DNA of 64,000 bases, taken from contig JBOFIJ010000006.1 in the NCBI GenBank assembly GCA_051650105.1, positions 177,014 through 241,013 on the forward strand, read 5' to 3'. Each line of letters starts with the position of its first letter. The first letter of the stretch is position 1. Below the pieces are notes generated by a model that was given only the letters and a program-made list of their open reading frames with translations, made no database searches and had not been told where the DNA came from. This DNA comes from CAMWXW01 sp051650105 (GTDB taxonomy: Bacteria > Desulfobacterota > Desulfovibrionia > Desulfovibrionales > Desulfovibrionaceae). A program made the position numbers and the translations under genes. This document shows positions 1-9,871 of this stretch, one piece after another.

Positions 1-2
1 AT

Positions 3-1115
3 TGTGTTATATTCGCTGGAGATATTTATAACGGAGTGGATAAAAGCATTGCTGGGCAATTAGAGCTTATTAATTTTGCAAAAATACTTGAAAAAGAGGA
101 TATTCCTTTCTTTATTGCACATGGGAATCATGATCCATTTGTTAGTGATATACAAACGCTTTCTTATCCAGATAATACATTTGTATTTCCACCTATTCCT
201 CATAGCAGATATTTGTACAATAAGAGCAATGAAGTTGTTGCAGTTATACATGGGATAAGCCATGAAGTGCAGCATGAAGAACGTAATTTAGCTGCTCTTT
301 TTTCACCAGAAGAGACAAGCCTTTTTCAGATAGCTGTTTTGCATTGTACATTAGGGAATATTGATACTCGGTCAAAAATACAATATGCGCCGTGTTCCTT
401 GGAAGGGCTTTTATCTTCAGGGATGCACTATTGGGCTCTTGGCCATGTACACACTAGGGATGTTTTGCACCAATATCCGCATGTTGTGTACCCTGGAAAT
501 ACGCAGGGTTTACATTCTAATGAGAGAGGATTGCGTGGTGTGTACCACGTACACGTCGATAACGGTACGGTTACAATGGAATTTCATAACACAGCACCAG
601 TTATTTTCAAGGATATTACATTAATTCTTGATGAAGAAGAAACTTGGAATTCGCTTTTAGAGAAGATAGAACCAGCTATGGAAGATGTGTTGCGAGCAGA
701 ATCTGTGGATAACGTTGAATTTTTTATTGTTACGTTGTCCCTGCAGGGTGCTTCATCCCTTAATTCTTTGTTAAGAGAGCAATCCTCTGAATTACAAGGA
801 GTGTTTCAGAAAATACTTCCTACCTCATTTCCTGTGTGGATTCAGAATGTTGTGGTAGCTACTCAAGAATGTATTGATTTTGAAGAAATTATGCAGAGGC
901 TTGATATTGTTGGTGAAACAAGCCGTATTGCAGAGGAATTGCTAGTTAACGTTAAAGAACAAGAAAAGCTCATGGAGACAATAAAGAAAGAGCTTTTTTT
1001 TGCAAGAGGGCTAGCTAGAAATTCGTATTCTACGGATTTAATGGAGATTTCTATGAAGGATGTCATTCAGGAAGCACAAAGAGCATGTGTGTATCTCTTT
1101 GATGAGAGGAAATAG
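3..1115 (+). CDS. SbcD/Mre11-like DNA repair metallophosphoesterase, 5' end cut by window
   Basis: The reading frame is open from the first base, so the N terminus, including the first metal-binding Asp-His motif, lies outside the window. The visible calcineurin-like phosphoesterase motifs are GDIYNG at the edge, GNHD about 40 residues in, a mid-domain His (AVLHCT) and GHVH. These match the Mre11/SbcD family, manganese-dependent nucleases that process DNA ends with an SMC-like ATPase. The stop is followed two bases later by the start of the large ATPase gene, so the two are co-transcribed and probably form one complex. The C-terminal third looks helical and probably contacts the partner. The pairing resembles the YhaO-YhaN type of SbcCD-like system more than classical SbcCD. 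The family assignment is firm; the exact substrate is not known. Confidence 0.85.
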   Translation, partial: CVIFAGDIYNGVDKSIAGQLELINFAKILEKEDIPFFIAHGNHDPFVSDIQTLSYPDNTFVFPPIPHSRYLYNKSNEVVAVIHGISHEVQHEERNLAALFSPEETSLFQIAVLHCTLGNIDTRSKIQYAPCSLEGLLSSGMHYWALGHVHTRDVLHQYPHVVYPGNTQGLHSNERGLRGVYHVHVDNGTVTMEFHNTAPVIFKDITLILDEEETWNSLLEKIEPAMEDVLRAESVDNVEFFIVTLSLQGASSLNSLLREQSSELQGVFQKILPTSFPVWIQNVVVATQECIDFEEIMQRLDIVGETSRIAEELLVNVKEQEKLMETIKKELFFARGLARNSYSTDLMEISMKDVIQEAQRACVYLFDERK

Positions 1116-1117
1116 TT

Positions 1118-4100
1118 ATGTATATTAAAGAAGCTCGTATAACACAGTTTGGTATTTTGGAAAGTCAGGAGATGTTGTCTCTTCCCAATTCTCTTATTGT
1201 TGTTCATGGTGTTAACGAAGCTGGTAAATCGACACTTCTCAATTTTTTCAGATGTATGGTTGCAGATATTCCGCAGAGAAAAGATAATGAGCACTATAGA
1301 ACTATTCCTGGCATTGATCTTGGCTTTTCTGGGAAAATCCGTGTTGTTCCAAGTTCTGTAGATAGTGCGTATCTTGAAATTTATAAAAAGTATGGTGCAG
1401 ATTCAAGAAAAAAATCGGTAGTGACATTGAACGATTCTTTTGGGAAAAGCATAGATATGTCTTTGTGGAGACGTATGCTTGGAAGTGCTGCAGATATTGC
1501 TGTGTACAAGAATATGTTTGGGATTAGTTTGTCGGAGCTTGTTGCTGTTACCAAAGGAGATATTAAAGATGCTCTTTATGGCGCAAGTATCGCTATGAAT
1601 GTGCGTTCTCCAAGAAAAGTCTTGGATCTTTTGGATACAAAATCGAACGCATTATATAGGCCAAAGGGGCAAAATCAGGCCATTAATAAATTGCTTGTCG
1701 ATCTTGCTCGTGTTGAAGAAGAGCGTTATGCATGTTTAGCGGTAATGGAGCAATATGAATCGTTACGAGTGCGTGCCAAGGCTTTATCTGAAGAAATATC
1801 TTCTTTGGATGAAGATAGAAAGTGTATTCAGGAACGTGTTACCGCGTATCAAAAGATTGAAAGTTCTTTTGAATCGTACAAATCTGCTGTTATTTTACTT
1901 GATGAAGTGAAGGATCTACCTGCATCTTCTCAGTGTACAACTTCTTTGAAGGTAGAGTTTGAGCAATTATGCAGAGAAAAAGAGAATATTGAGGAGCAGT
2001 CTATAGGGCTTTTAAAGAAAAATAAAGGTCTTAATGAAGAGATAGTGCTGTTATCTGTTGATGAAAATATAGTAAAGAATGCGCATCAAATATATATTTT
2101 GTTAGAAAAAAAGTCGCAGTATCAATCTATGCAAGAGAACTTACAAAAAATTAGAAAAAATACTGAAGTATTATACGAGAATATTGAAGATATTGTTATG
2201 GAATTAGGTGATGAATGGGATAATGAACGCATACAAAAAATTGACACAAGTTTTGCTGTAGATAAAGAGATAAGTAAAAGAGAGCAGTTATTACATGAAC
2301 ATGATGCTGGAGTAAACCATAAGACACAAAATTTGGAAGATATTCAAGGTAGGTGTAAAATTCTTGAAAGAGAATTATCTTGGAATGAGGAAGAGAACGA
2401 ATGTGTAGTAGAGCTTCCTATGTTGGAAGAAAATATAGAAAAATTACAGGTAAAATATCAAGAGTATCAGTATAAAGAGAGAGAGAGAGCTTCTATTGAA
2501 TCTGCTCTTGAACGAGAGGTTGCAATAATTTGCCCAGAATGGAGTGTTGAAGAAGCTAAGAAATGTTCTCTTAGTGTTGAAGAGATAAGGGGTTTTCGTT
2601 CTCTTGCAGAAACGCATGCCCAATATGTTAAGAAATGGGATAATCTTAAAGAAAGAAGTAAGCGTTGTGAAATTAAATGTAGTAGTTACATTGAGGATCT
2701 TGAAAAAAATGCAGAATTACTCAATAAATATGAAGAAGGTAATACGACAAAGGATCTTGAAACAATATCTTCATTAGAAAATCTTATTTATGTGAGGGAG
2801 CAGATTTTCACTGCTCGTTATCTTTCTCGCAAAGTGTTATATTGTACTTGGATTTCTCTTTTTATAATCGCTATATTTACGGGGTTATATTTTATTCATA
2901 CTGGGGCCGTTATCTTTTCTTCAGTGATTGTTGGTTTTTCTTTGTTGGTTGGTCTTTTTTGTGCGTATTTTGTGTACAGCATTGAAAATTCTATTAAAAA
3001 GCATTTAGTATCTTTAGATATGCCAGAGGTGAGAAATATTTCGCAATTGGAAAATGAGATTCTTATTTGTTCTGTTTGTCTTGGTTTAGAGGATGTTAAG
3101 AGAAGAACAGTGCAACAAAGAAAAATATTGCTTTTGGAAAATAAAGAAATAAATGATTATTATAAATTTTGTAAAAAACATGAAGCGACTCTTAAAGAAT
3201 TATTGTTTAAGGAAAGGGAAGAGTATGCTATTCTTCTCGATAGTCTTAAAGACGAAGAAGCAAAGATGGACCAATTACAATATAGATGGAGATCGCATTT
3301 AGAAGCACTGCACATGCCAAGGTCTTTAGAGATATCGCCAGATGCATTTCAGAAGTTTTTTGAGAGTATGCAAAATATTACAAAGTGTATAAAGCAAAGT
3401 ATTTTTGTTTATGAAGATTTAGCTCGCATACGGTTTGTGTGTAACGATGTAAAAAGAATTATAGAAGAGAGTACTTTGTATAGAAGCAGAGTTCATTTAT
3501 TTACAGAAGATAATGGTGATTATGAGTATTTTTTTCAGGAAATGAAAAAATGTATAAAAAATCTTCAGGAAATTGCTAAAAATAGATGGGCTAAGGAAGA
3601 GGAATATAAAAAATTACTGTGTGAAATTGAAGTATTAGAAGAGGCTATTCCAGAGATCAAGAGAAAAGCATTGGTTGTTATAGAATGGAAGAAATGGCTT
3701 TTAGAGCAGGGCTATCCAGAGGATATTAACCCTGAAATAGTGAGAGAATATATCAAGCAAATTCGTAAAATAAAAGAATATAATAAATCTTTGGAAAAGT
3801 TATCTAAAGAAGAACAAGAAACAAGATTTTTTCTAGAAAATTTTGAAGCAAAGTTGCAAAAGTATATTATAATGCTTCCCTATGGGCGCAGAGACAGTGT
3901 GGAATATAAGGATAGCCTTAGCCGTTTAGAGTATCTTTGTTTATATCTTAAAGAAGAAGAAGAAAAATATAGAAAAAGAGATGAATTATTGGGAAGGGAA
4001 CAAGAACTTTCTAAAGAGATTGGAATTATTCAGGAACGTTTAGGAAGAATTGCTGAGAAAATACAAAATATTTTTCGCATAACAAAAACATCTTCAATAG

Positions 4101-4951
4101 AGGACGTGCGAAATGCTTTTGATATTTTTGAAAAATATAATGAGAAGAGAGATCGTATAGAACAACTTCATCAAACAGTTAAAGGCATAGTGTATCCTCG
4201 TACGTTACAAGATGTTGAGGAATATTTTTCTTCATTCTCTTTAGAAGAATTGAGAGACCATATTCAAGAAGAGCTTAGGAAGATTGAACTTTTAGAAACA
4301 CGGCGCGTCATTTTAGCCAAAGAATGTGGTATGTTAGAGAATCAGATTACACAGGCGGAGAAGGGTGGGATTAATATACACAATATGAATTATGCAATGC
4401 TTACCACAGAAATTGAAAAACACGTTAAGGAATGGATGCAGATGCGTGTTGCAAAAGAAATAATTATGAGGGCAAAACGACATCTTGAAGAACATAAACA
4501 GCCTTTTGTTATGGAGATAGCGAGTCTATTTATGAATGAAATTACGGATGGTTTTTGGAATCGTATTTTGCGTTCTACGGAGAATGATATTATTTTGTCT
4601 AATACTAAGGGTGCACGGAGTAATCCTGAATTGTTAAGTAGAGGTACTCAAGAGCAAGCGTACTGTGCTTTACGGCTTGCAGGAGCTTGTAACCATGCTA
4701 CTATTACTAAAGAAAGTCTTCCTTTATTACTTGATGATGTTACCGTTAATTTTGATTCACAGCGTGCACAAAAGATGGCAAAGTTACTGCTTTCTCTTGC
4801 GAGTGGGAGTTTGCCGAATATTCCACAGCATCAAATATTTTTATTCACATGCCATGATAGTGTTGTGAATATGTTTAAAAATACTATTCCAGAAGCAAAA
4901 TTTTTCTCTCTTAATTCTGGCGTTTTGAGTGTTTCAGAATCTTTTGTATAA
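1118..4951 (+). CDS. Rad50/SbcC-like coiled-coil ATPase (YhaN type) with central membrane segments
   Basis: This 1277-residue protein has an ABC/SMC-type split ATPase. Walker A is GVNEAGKST at residues 31-39, the signature-like LSRGTQEQ is near 1172, and Walker B is LLLDDVTVNFD near 1203. Between them are long, charged, heptad-rich coiled coils. Around residues 572-625 there are two strongly hydrophobic stretches separated by a short turn. They sit about where Rad50 has its zinc hook and look like a membrane hairpin, as in YhaN-type proteins. No CxxC hook was seen. It follows the phosphoesterase gene by two bases and should work with it in DNA end processing or repair, possibly tethered to the membrane. 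The membrane topology is an inference from hydrophobicity alone. Confidence 0.82.
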   Translation: MYIKEARITQFGILESQEMLSLPNSLIVVHGVNEAGKSTLLNFFRCMVADIPQRKDNEHYRTIPGIDLGFSGKIRVVPSSVDSAYLEIYKKYGADSRKKSVVTLNDSFGKSIDMSLWRRMLGSAADIAVYKNMFGISLSELVAVTKGDIKDALYGASIAMNVRSPRKVLDLLDTKSNALYRPKGQNQAINKLLVDLARVEEERYACLAVMEQYESLRVRAKALSEEISSLDEDRKCIQERVTAYQKIESSFESYKSAVILLDEVKDLPASSQCTTSLKVEFEQLCREKENIEEQSIGLLKKNKGLNEEIVLLSVDENIVKNAHQIYILLEKKSQYQSMQENLQKIRKNTEVLYENIEDIVMELGDEWDNERIQKIDTSFAVDKEISKREQLLHEHDAGVNHKTQNLEDIQGRCKILERELSWNEEENECVVELPMLEENIEKLQVKYQEYQYKERERASIESALEREVAIICPEWSVEEAKKCSLSVEEIRGFRSLAETHAQYVKKWDNLKERSKRCEIKCSSYIEDLEKNAELLNKYEEGNTTKDLETISSLENLIYVREQIFTARYLSRKVLYCTWISLFIIAIFTGLYFIHTGAVIFSSVIVGFSLLVGLFCAYFVYSIENSIKKHLVSLDMPEVRNISQLENEILICSVCLGLEDVKRRTVQQRKILLLENKEINDYYKFCKKHEATLKELLFKEREEYAILLDSLKDEEAKMDQLQYRWRSHLEALHMPRSLEISPDAFQKFFESMQNITKCIKQSIFVYEDLARIRFVCNDVKRIIEESTLYRSRVHLFTEDNGDYEYFFQEMKKCIKNLQEIAKNRWAKEEEYKKLLCEIEVLEEAIPEIKRKALVVIEWKKWLLEQGYPEDINPEIVREYIKQIRKIKEYNKSLEKLSKEEQETRFFLENFEAKLQKYIIMLPYGRRDSVEYKDSLSRLEYLCLYLKEEEEKYRKRDELLGREQELSKEIGIIQERLGRIAEKIQNIFRITKTSSIEDVRNAFDIFEKYNEKRDRIEQLHQTVKGIVYPRTLQDVEEYFSSFSLEELRDHIQEELRKIELLETRRVILAKECGMLENQITQAEKGGINIHNMNYAMLTTEIEKHVKEWMQMRVAKEIIMRAKRHLEEHKQPFVMEIASLFMNEITDGFWNRILRSTENDIILSNTKGARSNPELLSRGTQEQAYCALRLAGACNHATITKESLPLLLDDVTVNFDSQRAQKMAKLLLSLASGSLPNIPQHQIFLFTCHDSVVNMFKNTIPEAKFFSLNSGVLSVSESFV

Positions 4952-5377
4952 CAAGTGCTATTGTATTTTTGTGGTTGTATTCTGTAGTTATTGTTTTTTG
5001 AAGGACCAGCTATACGGAGAATTTCTTATAAGAAAGACACTTAGGTATATTTATATAGCTATTTATTGGTGAAGATACATTGTTATTACAGTAAGATATT
5101 GTAGTATTTGTATAAAAGGATATAGTACTTGATATAAACTCTTTTTATAAACTAGAGTTAGTAACTTGTTATTGTAATAGTGATAGGTATAGGTTATACT
5201 TTATCGTAGAATGTACAGTATATAGAAAAATGTATTATGTATATGCACTATAGAAAATGAAGTGAAATACAGTACAAAGGTATGAGATATCTCTGTTTTT
5301 TACAGATATTCTATTGGACAATATTAGAGAAATAGTATAAAATAACTGGCGATAGTCATTGCTGTGTATGGGTGAAT
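4952..5377. other. AT-rich gene-free gap upstream of plsX
   Basis: No open frame of useful length or RNA gene was recognised. It should hold the promoter of the fatty-acid operon. rpmF, which precedes plsX in many bacteria, is not here. Confidence 0.5.
5314..5341 (+). promoter_or_regulatory. Candidate sigma-70 promoter for plsX operon
   Basis: TTGGAC and TATAAA are separated by 16 bases, about 37 bases before the plsX start. A second candidate, TTGTAA-N17-TATACT, lies at 5172-5200. Such matches are easy to find by chance in AT-rich DNA, so confidence is limited. Confidence 0.4.
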
Positions 5378-6397
5378 ATGAAAAAGGATATTATTATAGC
5401 GGTTGACGCTATGGGGGGTGATGTAGGCCCTTCAGTCATTGTTGCAGGGGCAATTGAGGTTGCTAAGCAGCATGATTTTGTGAAGATTATTTTTGTTGGA
5501 GATAAAAATAGTATTCAGGAAGAATTGGAAAAAAATATTACAGCACAAGCGCGTTTTGAAGTAGTGCATGCGGAAGAAGTAGCGCTTATGTCTGAAAAAC
5601 CTGCAGAGATAGTACGCAAGAAAAAGAGTTCCTCAATCTATATAGCGTGTCAATTGGTAAAAGAGGGTAAAGCAGATGCTTTTGTGAGTGCAGGTCATTC
5701 TGGCGCTGCTGTTGCGTGCGGGATGTTTATTATAGGTCGTTTAAAGGGTGTTGATAGGCCAGCTTTGGCCGGTATAATGCCAACAGAGAAAAATCCTTTT
5801 ATCTTTCTCGATCTTGGTGCTAACGTTGATTGTAGTTCCAAGAATTTACTGCAATTTGCTCTTATGGGAGACAAGTTAGCAAGGAATCTTTTGGAGTATC
5901 AAGATCCAAGAGTTGCTATTTTAAGTATTGGAGAAGAAGAAGGAAAAGGGAATATTCTTACTTTGGAATCCTATGCTTTATTGAAAAATGCAAAGGGTAT
6001 TAATTTTGTTGGTAATATAGAAGGCAAAGACCTTTTTACTGGTGAAATAGATGTTGTTGTGTGTGATGGATTTGTTGGGAATATTGCTCTTAAGTTGAGT
6101 GAGGGGTTAAGTTCTTCTATTCGTGCTATGCTAAAAAAGTATTTGAGTCAAGATATTCTCTCTCGTATCGGTGGGGTTCTTTCTCTTTTTGCTTTTAGAA
6201 GATTCAAAAAACACACAGATTATGCTGAATATGGTGGTGCTCTCCTTGTTGGTTTAAAAAAGGTTGGTATTGTTGCTCATGGAAGGTCGAACCAAAAAGC
6301 TATACAAAGTGCCACACAAATGGCGGTAACTCTTGTAGCAAAAGAGACATGTGAGCAGTTGGAAATAGCATTAGCTATGAATCAAGTAGATGAATGA
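5378..6397 (+). CDS. plsX: Phosphate acyltransferase PlsX
   Basis: PlsX makes acyl-phosphate from acyl-ACP, the donor for the first acylation of glycerol-3-phosphate, and so couples fatty acid and phospholipid synthesis. The 339-residue protein has the family opening VDAMGGD near its N terminus, the central SAGHSGA, and the C-terminal EYGGALLVGL with the HGRS motif. The ATG at 5378 is preferred over an in-frame GTG six bases upstream because the protein then begins directly with the conserved strand. The ribosome site is weak. It is the first gene of the plsX-fabH-fabG-acpP-fabF cluster, a classical order. The acyl-phosphate acceptor PlsY and the glycerol-3-phosphate producer GpsA are separate; gpsA is at 52670 in this window. 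Confidence 0.95.
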   Translation: MKKDIIIAVDAMGGDVGPSVIVAGAIEVAKQHDFVKIIFVGDKNSIQEELEKNITAQARFEVVHAEEVALMSEKPAEIVRKKKSSSIYIACQLVKEGKADAFVSAGHSGAAVACGMFIIGRLKGVDRPALAGIMPTEKNPFIFLDLGANVDCSSKNLLQFALMGDKLARNLLEYQDPRVAILSIGEEEGKGNILTLESYALLKNAKGINFVGNIEGKDLFTGEIDVVVCDGFVGNIALKLSEGLSSSIRAMLKKYLSQDILSRIGGVLSLFAFRRFKKHTDYAEYGGALLVGLKKVGIVAHGRSNQKAIQSATQMAVTLVAKETCEQLEIALAMNQVDE

Positions 6398-6459
6398 ATT
6401 TTTTCTATATTCATTTTTTTGTGATATAATGAAGACAACACGAAATGAGAAGGTTCTTT

Positions 6460-7443
6460 ATGAGTATATGTTATGTACATGCTATAGATATTGCTCTTCC
6501 AAAGAAAATAGTAAAAAATAGCGATTTAGAATCTATTATGGATACGACAGATGAGTGGATTTATACAAGAACAGGTATAAAGCAGCGCTATATAATTTCT
6601 GAAGGAGAAAGTAATACATCTCTTTCGATTATTGCGGCAAAAAAGGCTATTGTTCGTTCGGGCATTTCTATAGATGATATCACTCATGTAATTGGAGCCA
6701 CATGTTCTCCAACACATTATTCTCCAAGTTTGGCTTCAGAAGTTGCATATGGTTTAGGTATACATAATGCTTCGGCCTTTGATTGTAATGCAATGTGTTC
6801 AGGTTTTATGTATGCTTTGGAAATTGCGAGAGGTTTTATTGCTGCTAGCCCAAATGCAAAGGTATTACTTCTTGCTAGTGAGGTTATGTCTAGAAAATGT
6901 AATATGCAAGACAGAAACACAGCGGTTTTATTTGGAGATGCTGCAACAGCAACAATATTATCTTCTTATTCTGAAAAAAGTATTGCTATACTTCATGATG
7001 TACTTACGAAAGCAGAAGGAAAATGGGGGTCTTGCCTGACTATTGGTGGAGGAACAGAAGAGGAATTATCTGTAGGAAAAACTATCTCGGATGATTTTTT
7101 CTTACAAATGAACGGTAGTGAGGTATTTAAAAGCGCTGTAAGAATTATGCCGAGAGTATGTGAGGAGTTATTAGAAAAGAATGGTTATTCTATTAAGGAT
7201 ATTGATGTTTTTGTACCTCACCAAGCAAATAGCAGAATAATTGAAGCTGTGGGTACTCGTTTGGGCATAGATAGAGAACATGTTTTCGTAAATGTGGAAA
7301 ATTATGGAAATACATCTGCTGCGTCCATTCCGTTAGCACTTTTTGATGCTTTGGAGCAAAAAAGAATAAAGAAAGGAGATAGAACACTTATGGTTGCCTT
7401 TGGTGGAGGGTTTACGTGGGGGGCAAGCATATTGCAATTTTAG
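6460..7443 (+). CDS. fabH: Beta-ketoacyl-ACP synthase III FabH
   Basis: FabH starts fatty acid chains by condensing acetyl-CoA with malonyl-ACP. The Cys-His-Asn active site is visible: Cys113 in NAMCSGF, His254 in PHQAN and Asn284 in NYGNTS. The DTTDEWIYTRTGI block near the N terminus is typical of the family. I chose the ATG at 6460 rather than the in-frame ATG at 6445 because GAGAAGG lies about seven bases before it and the resulting 327-residue protein has the usual length. It lies 62 bases after plsX. No catalytic residue is missing. Confidence 0.95.
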   Translation: MSICYVHAIDIALPKKIVKNSDLESIMDTTDEWIYTRTGIKQRYIISEGESNTSLSIIAAKKAIVRSGISIDDITHVIGATCSPTHYSPSLASEVAYGLGIHNASAFDCNAMCSGFMYALEIARGFIAASPNAKVLLLASEVMSRKCNMQDRNTAVLFGDAATATILSSYSEKSIAILHDVLTKAEGKWGSCLTIGGGTEEELSVGKTISDDFFLQMNGSEVFKSAVRIMPRVCEELLEKNGYSIKDIDVFVPHQANSRIIEAVGTRLGIDREHVFVNVENYGNTSAASIPLALFDALEQKRIKKGDRTLMVAFGGGFTWGASILQF

Positions 7444-7514
7444 TAGAATTGTGTTAGAATTTTTTGGAAGTGTATGGTGATAAATAGCTGATATGCTTGT
7501 ATAAAGGAATATTT

Positions 7515-8255
7515 ATGGAAAATAAATCAGTTGCCCTTGTTACAGGGGCTTCACGAGGCATTGGTAAGGCTATTGCTGAAATACTTGCTTCTAAGGGCTT
7601 TTTAGTGTACATTACATATGTCAGTAAGGCTGATGAGGCAGAAGAGGTTGTTGCAGACATCTTGAAAAAAGGTTTTCATGCAAAGGCTTTTCAGCTCGAT
7701 GTTGCTGATTCTAGTGCTGTTGTCCAGTTCTTTCAAAATGAAATTAAAGATAAATTTCGTCTTGAAGTTCTTGTCAATAATGCTGGTATTACTAAAGACG
7801 GACTCCTATTAAGAATGAAAGATGAGGACTTTGATTCTGTTATTGATATCAATCTTAAGGGTTCGTTTGTATGCATGAGAGAAGCTTCAAAAATTATGTC
7901 CAAGCAACGCTATGGACGAATAATTAATATTGCATCTGTTGTTGGGGAAACTGGTAATGCAGGGCAGGTCAATTATGCTGCTTCTAAGGCAGGAATGATT
8001 GGTATGACTAAATCTGCTGCTAAAGAATTAGCTTCTCGTAATATTACTGTGAATGCAGTCACGCCTGGTTTTATTGAAACAGATATGACAAATGATCTTC
8101 CAGAGAATATTCGAGAATCTTATGCTAAGGCTATCCCTGTTGGAAAGTTAGGAAATGTCTTTGATATAGCATATGCTGTGGCTTTTTTAGCAAGTCCAGA
8201 ATCTGGATATATTACAGGACAGGTTCTTGGTGTTAATGGTGGGATGCACTGTTAA
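7515..8255 (+). CDS. fabG: 3-oxoacyl-ACP reductase FabG
   Basis: FabG is the NADPH-dependent short-chain dehydrogenase that reduces 3-ketoacyl-ACP in each elongation cycle. The 246-residue protein has the cofactor motif TGASRGIG at residues 10-17, the NNAG motif, and the catalytic Ser141, Tyr154 and Lys158 in the expected spacing. It ends with the family-typical YITGQVLGVNGGM. The ATG at 7515 is preceded by AAAGGA, which rules out the in-frame TTG at 7497. It lies between fabH and acpP in the same operon. Confidence 0.95.
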   Translation: MENKSVALVTGASRGIGKAIAEILASKGFLVYITYVSKADEAEEVVADILKKGFHAKAFQLDVADSSAVVQFFQNEIKDKFRLEVLVNNAGITKDGLLLRMKDEDFDSVIDINLKGSFVCMREASKIMSKQRYGRIINIASVVGETGNAGQVNYAASKAGMIGMTKSAAKELASRNITVNAVTPGFIETDMTNDLPENIRESYAKAIPVGKLGNVFDIAYAVAFLASPESGYITGQVLGVNGGMHC

Positions 8256-8285
8256 ATAAAACTATATTATTTGGGAGAATATATA

Positions 8286-8516
8286 ATGTCTACACAAGAT
8301 GCAATTATTAAGATTATTGTAGAGCAATTAGGTGTTGATAAAGATAAAGTTATTCCTTCTGCTATTTTTATTGAGGATTTAGGAGCAGATTCTTTAGATC
8401 TTACAGAACTTATTATGGCTATGGAAGAGGAATTTGGTATCGATATTAATGATGAAGATGCTCAAAAAATTCTGAAAGTACAAGATGCAATTGATTATGT
8501 AGAGAAACACATCTAA
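8286..8516 (+). CDS. acpP: Acyl carrier protein AcpP
   Basis: This small acidic 76-residue protein carries growing acyl chains on phosphopantetheine attached to Ser36 in the GADSLDL motif. The ATG at 8286 has GGGAGA eight or so bases upstream, so the in-frame TTG at 8271 is not used. The sequence is a standard ACP with helix II (DSLDLTELIMAMEEEF) intact. A hairpin with a short T run follows the gene and may reduce transcription into fabF. Confidence 0.96.
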   Translation: MSTQDAIIKIIVEQLGVDKDKVIPSAIFIEDLGADSLDLTELIMAMEEEFGIDINDEDAQKILKVQDAIDYVEKHI

Positions 8517-8530
8517 TTATATTTTTAAAA

Positions 8531-8555
8531 GAGGGAGAGGAAAAGCTTCTCCTTC
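8531..8555 (+). terminator. Hairpin between acpP and fabF, possible partial terminator
   Basis: GAGGGAGA (8531-8538) can pair with TCTCCTTC (8548-8555) around a nine-base loop, followed by CTTTT. One pair is G-T. It could act as an attenuator or processing site that lets ACP be made in excess over FabF. This is an inference from the sequence only. Confidence 0.45.
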
Positions 8556-8575
8556 CTTTTAATAAGGATTATATT

Positions 8576-9814
8576 ATGCATAGAGTTGTTGTAACAGGCA
8601 TGTCTGTTGTTAGTCCACTTGGAAATTCCCTTGAGGAAAGCTGGAAGAATGTACTTGCTTGTAAAAGTGGTATTGCTCCTATTACAGCTTTTGATGCCAC
8701 TGACTTTTCTACAAGAATAGCTGGTGAACTTAAAAATTTTGATCCTACCCTTTTTGGTTTTGATCCAAAAGCATTACGTAGAATGGATAGATTCTCGCAA
8801 ATGGCTTGTGTTGCAGCAAAAATGCTTATGGAAGATGCTAATTATCAAGTAACAAAAGAGAATGAAAAAAGGCTGGGTGTGTTACTAGGTACAGGTGTTG
8901 GGGGTATTTCTACTATAGAGATTCATGCGAGGGATCTTATAAGTAAAGGACCAAATAAAATATCTCCCTTTATGATTCCCATGTTTATTAGCAATATGGC
9001 TCCAGGACACGTTGCTATTACTGTTGGAGCAAAAGGTGTGAACCTTACTATAACAAGTGCTTGTGCCTCTGCTACACACGCTATAGGGCTCGCACTTGAT
9101 GCTTTACGTGTTGGAAGAGCCGATGCTATTATTACTGGTGGTGTTGAAGCAAGTATTACTCCTTTAGGAATATCTGGATTTACGGCTCTTAAAGCCCTTT
9201 CTAGTTATAATGATGAACCAACAAAGGCATCAAGACCATTTGATGCTCAAAGAGATGGTTTTGTTATGGGAGAGGGTGCTGGTTTCTTGCTATTAGAAAC
9301 TCTTGAAAGTGCACAAAAACGTGGCGCAACTATTTATGCAGAAATTGTGGGTGCGGGTGCTTCTGATGATGCATACCATATTACTGCTCCTCTTGATACT
9401 GGTGAGGGAATGATCGCAGCTATGAAACATGCTCTTGATGATGCTAAGATTGCTCCAGAAGCTATCGATTATATTAATGCTCATGGAACATCTACCCCAT
9501 TAAATGATATGTGTGAAACTCGATCTATTAAAGAAGTATTTGGTAAGCATGCCTATAAACTTGCTGTTTCTTCTAATAAATCTCAAGTAGGACATCTTCT
9601 AGGTGCTGCTGGAGGAATAGAATTGGCTTTTACTATTAAAGGAATGTGCGATGGTATTATTCCTGGTACTATGAATCTTGAACATCCAGATCCAGAATGT
9701 GATTTAGATTATATTCCAAATGAAGTAAGAAAAATGCAGATAGAATATGCTATATCAAATTCTTTTGGTTTTGGTGGAACAAATGGATGTATTGTTGTTA
9801 AGCGTTTTCAATAA
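8576..9814 (+). CDS. fabF: Beta-ketoacyl-ACP synthase II FabF
   Basis: FabF elongates acyl-ACP with malonyl-ACP. The 412-residue thiolase-fold protein has the Cys-His-His triad: Cys163 in TSACAS, His303 in NAHGTST and His340 in VGHLLGA. It ends with the typical NSFGFGGTNGCIV. AAGGA precedes the ATG by about ten bases. It is the last gene of the fatty-acid operon and is followed by a clear hairpin terminator. No FabB-like paralogue is present in this window. Confidence 0.96.
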   Translation: MHRVVVTGMSVVSPLGNSLEESWKNVLACKSGIAPITAFDATDFSTRIAGELKNFDPTLFGFDPKALRRMDRFSQMACVAAKMLMEDANYQVTKENEKRLGVLLGTGVGGISTIEIHARDLISKGPNKISPFMIPMFISNMAPGHVAITVGAKGVNLTITSACASATHAIGLALDALRVGRADAIITGGVEASITPLGISGFTALKALSSYNDEPTKASRPFDAQRDGFVMGEGAGFLLLETLESAQKRGATIYAEIVGAGASDDAYHITAPLDTGEGMIAAMKHALDDAKIAPEAIDYINAHGTSTPLNDMCETRSIKEVFGKHAYKLAVSSNKSQVGHLLGAAGGIELAFTIKGMCDGIIPGTMNLEHPDPECDLDYIPNEVRKMQIEYAISNSFGFGGTNGCIVVKRFQ

Positions 9815-9838
9815 ATTGTTACTTATTTTATATTGTAG

Positions 9839-9871
9839 CAAAGGCCTTTCATAAATGAAGGGCTTTTTTTA
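9839..9871 (+). terminator. Rho-independent terminator after fabF
   Basis: AAAGGCCTTTCAT and ATGAAGGGCTTT form a stem of about 12 pairs with one bulged G and one G-T pair, followed by a T tract. It closes the fatty-acid operon. Confidence 0.8.
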
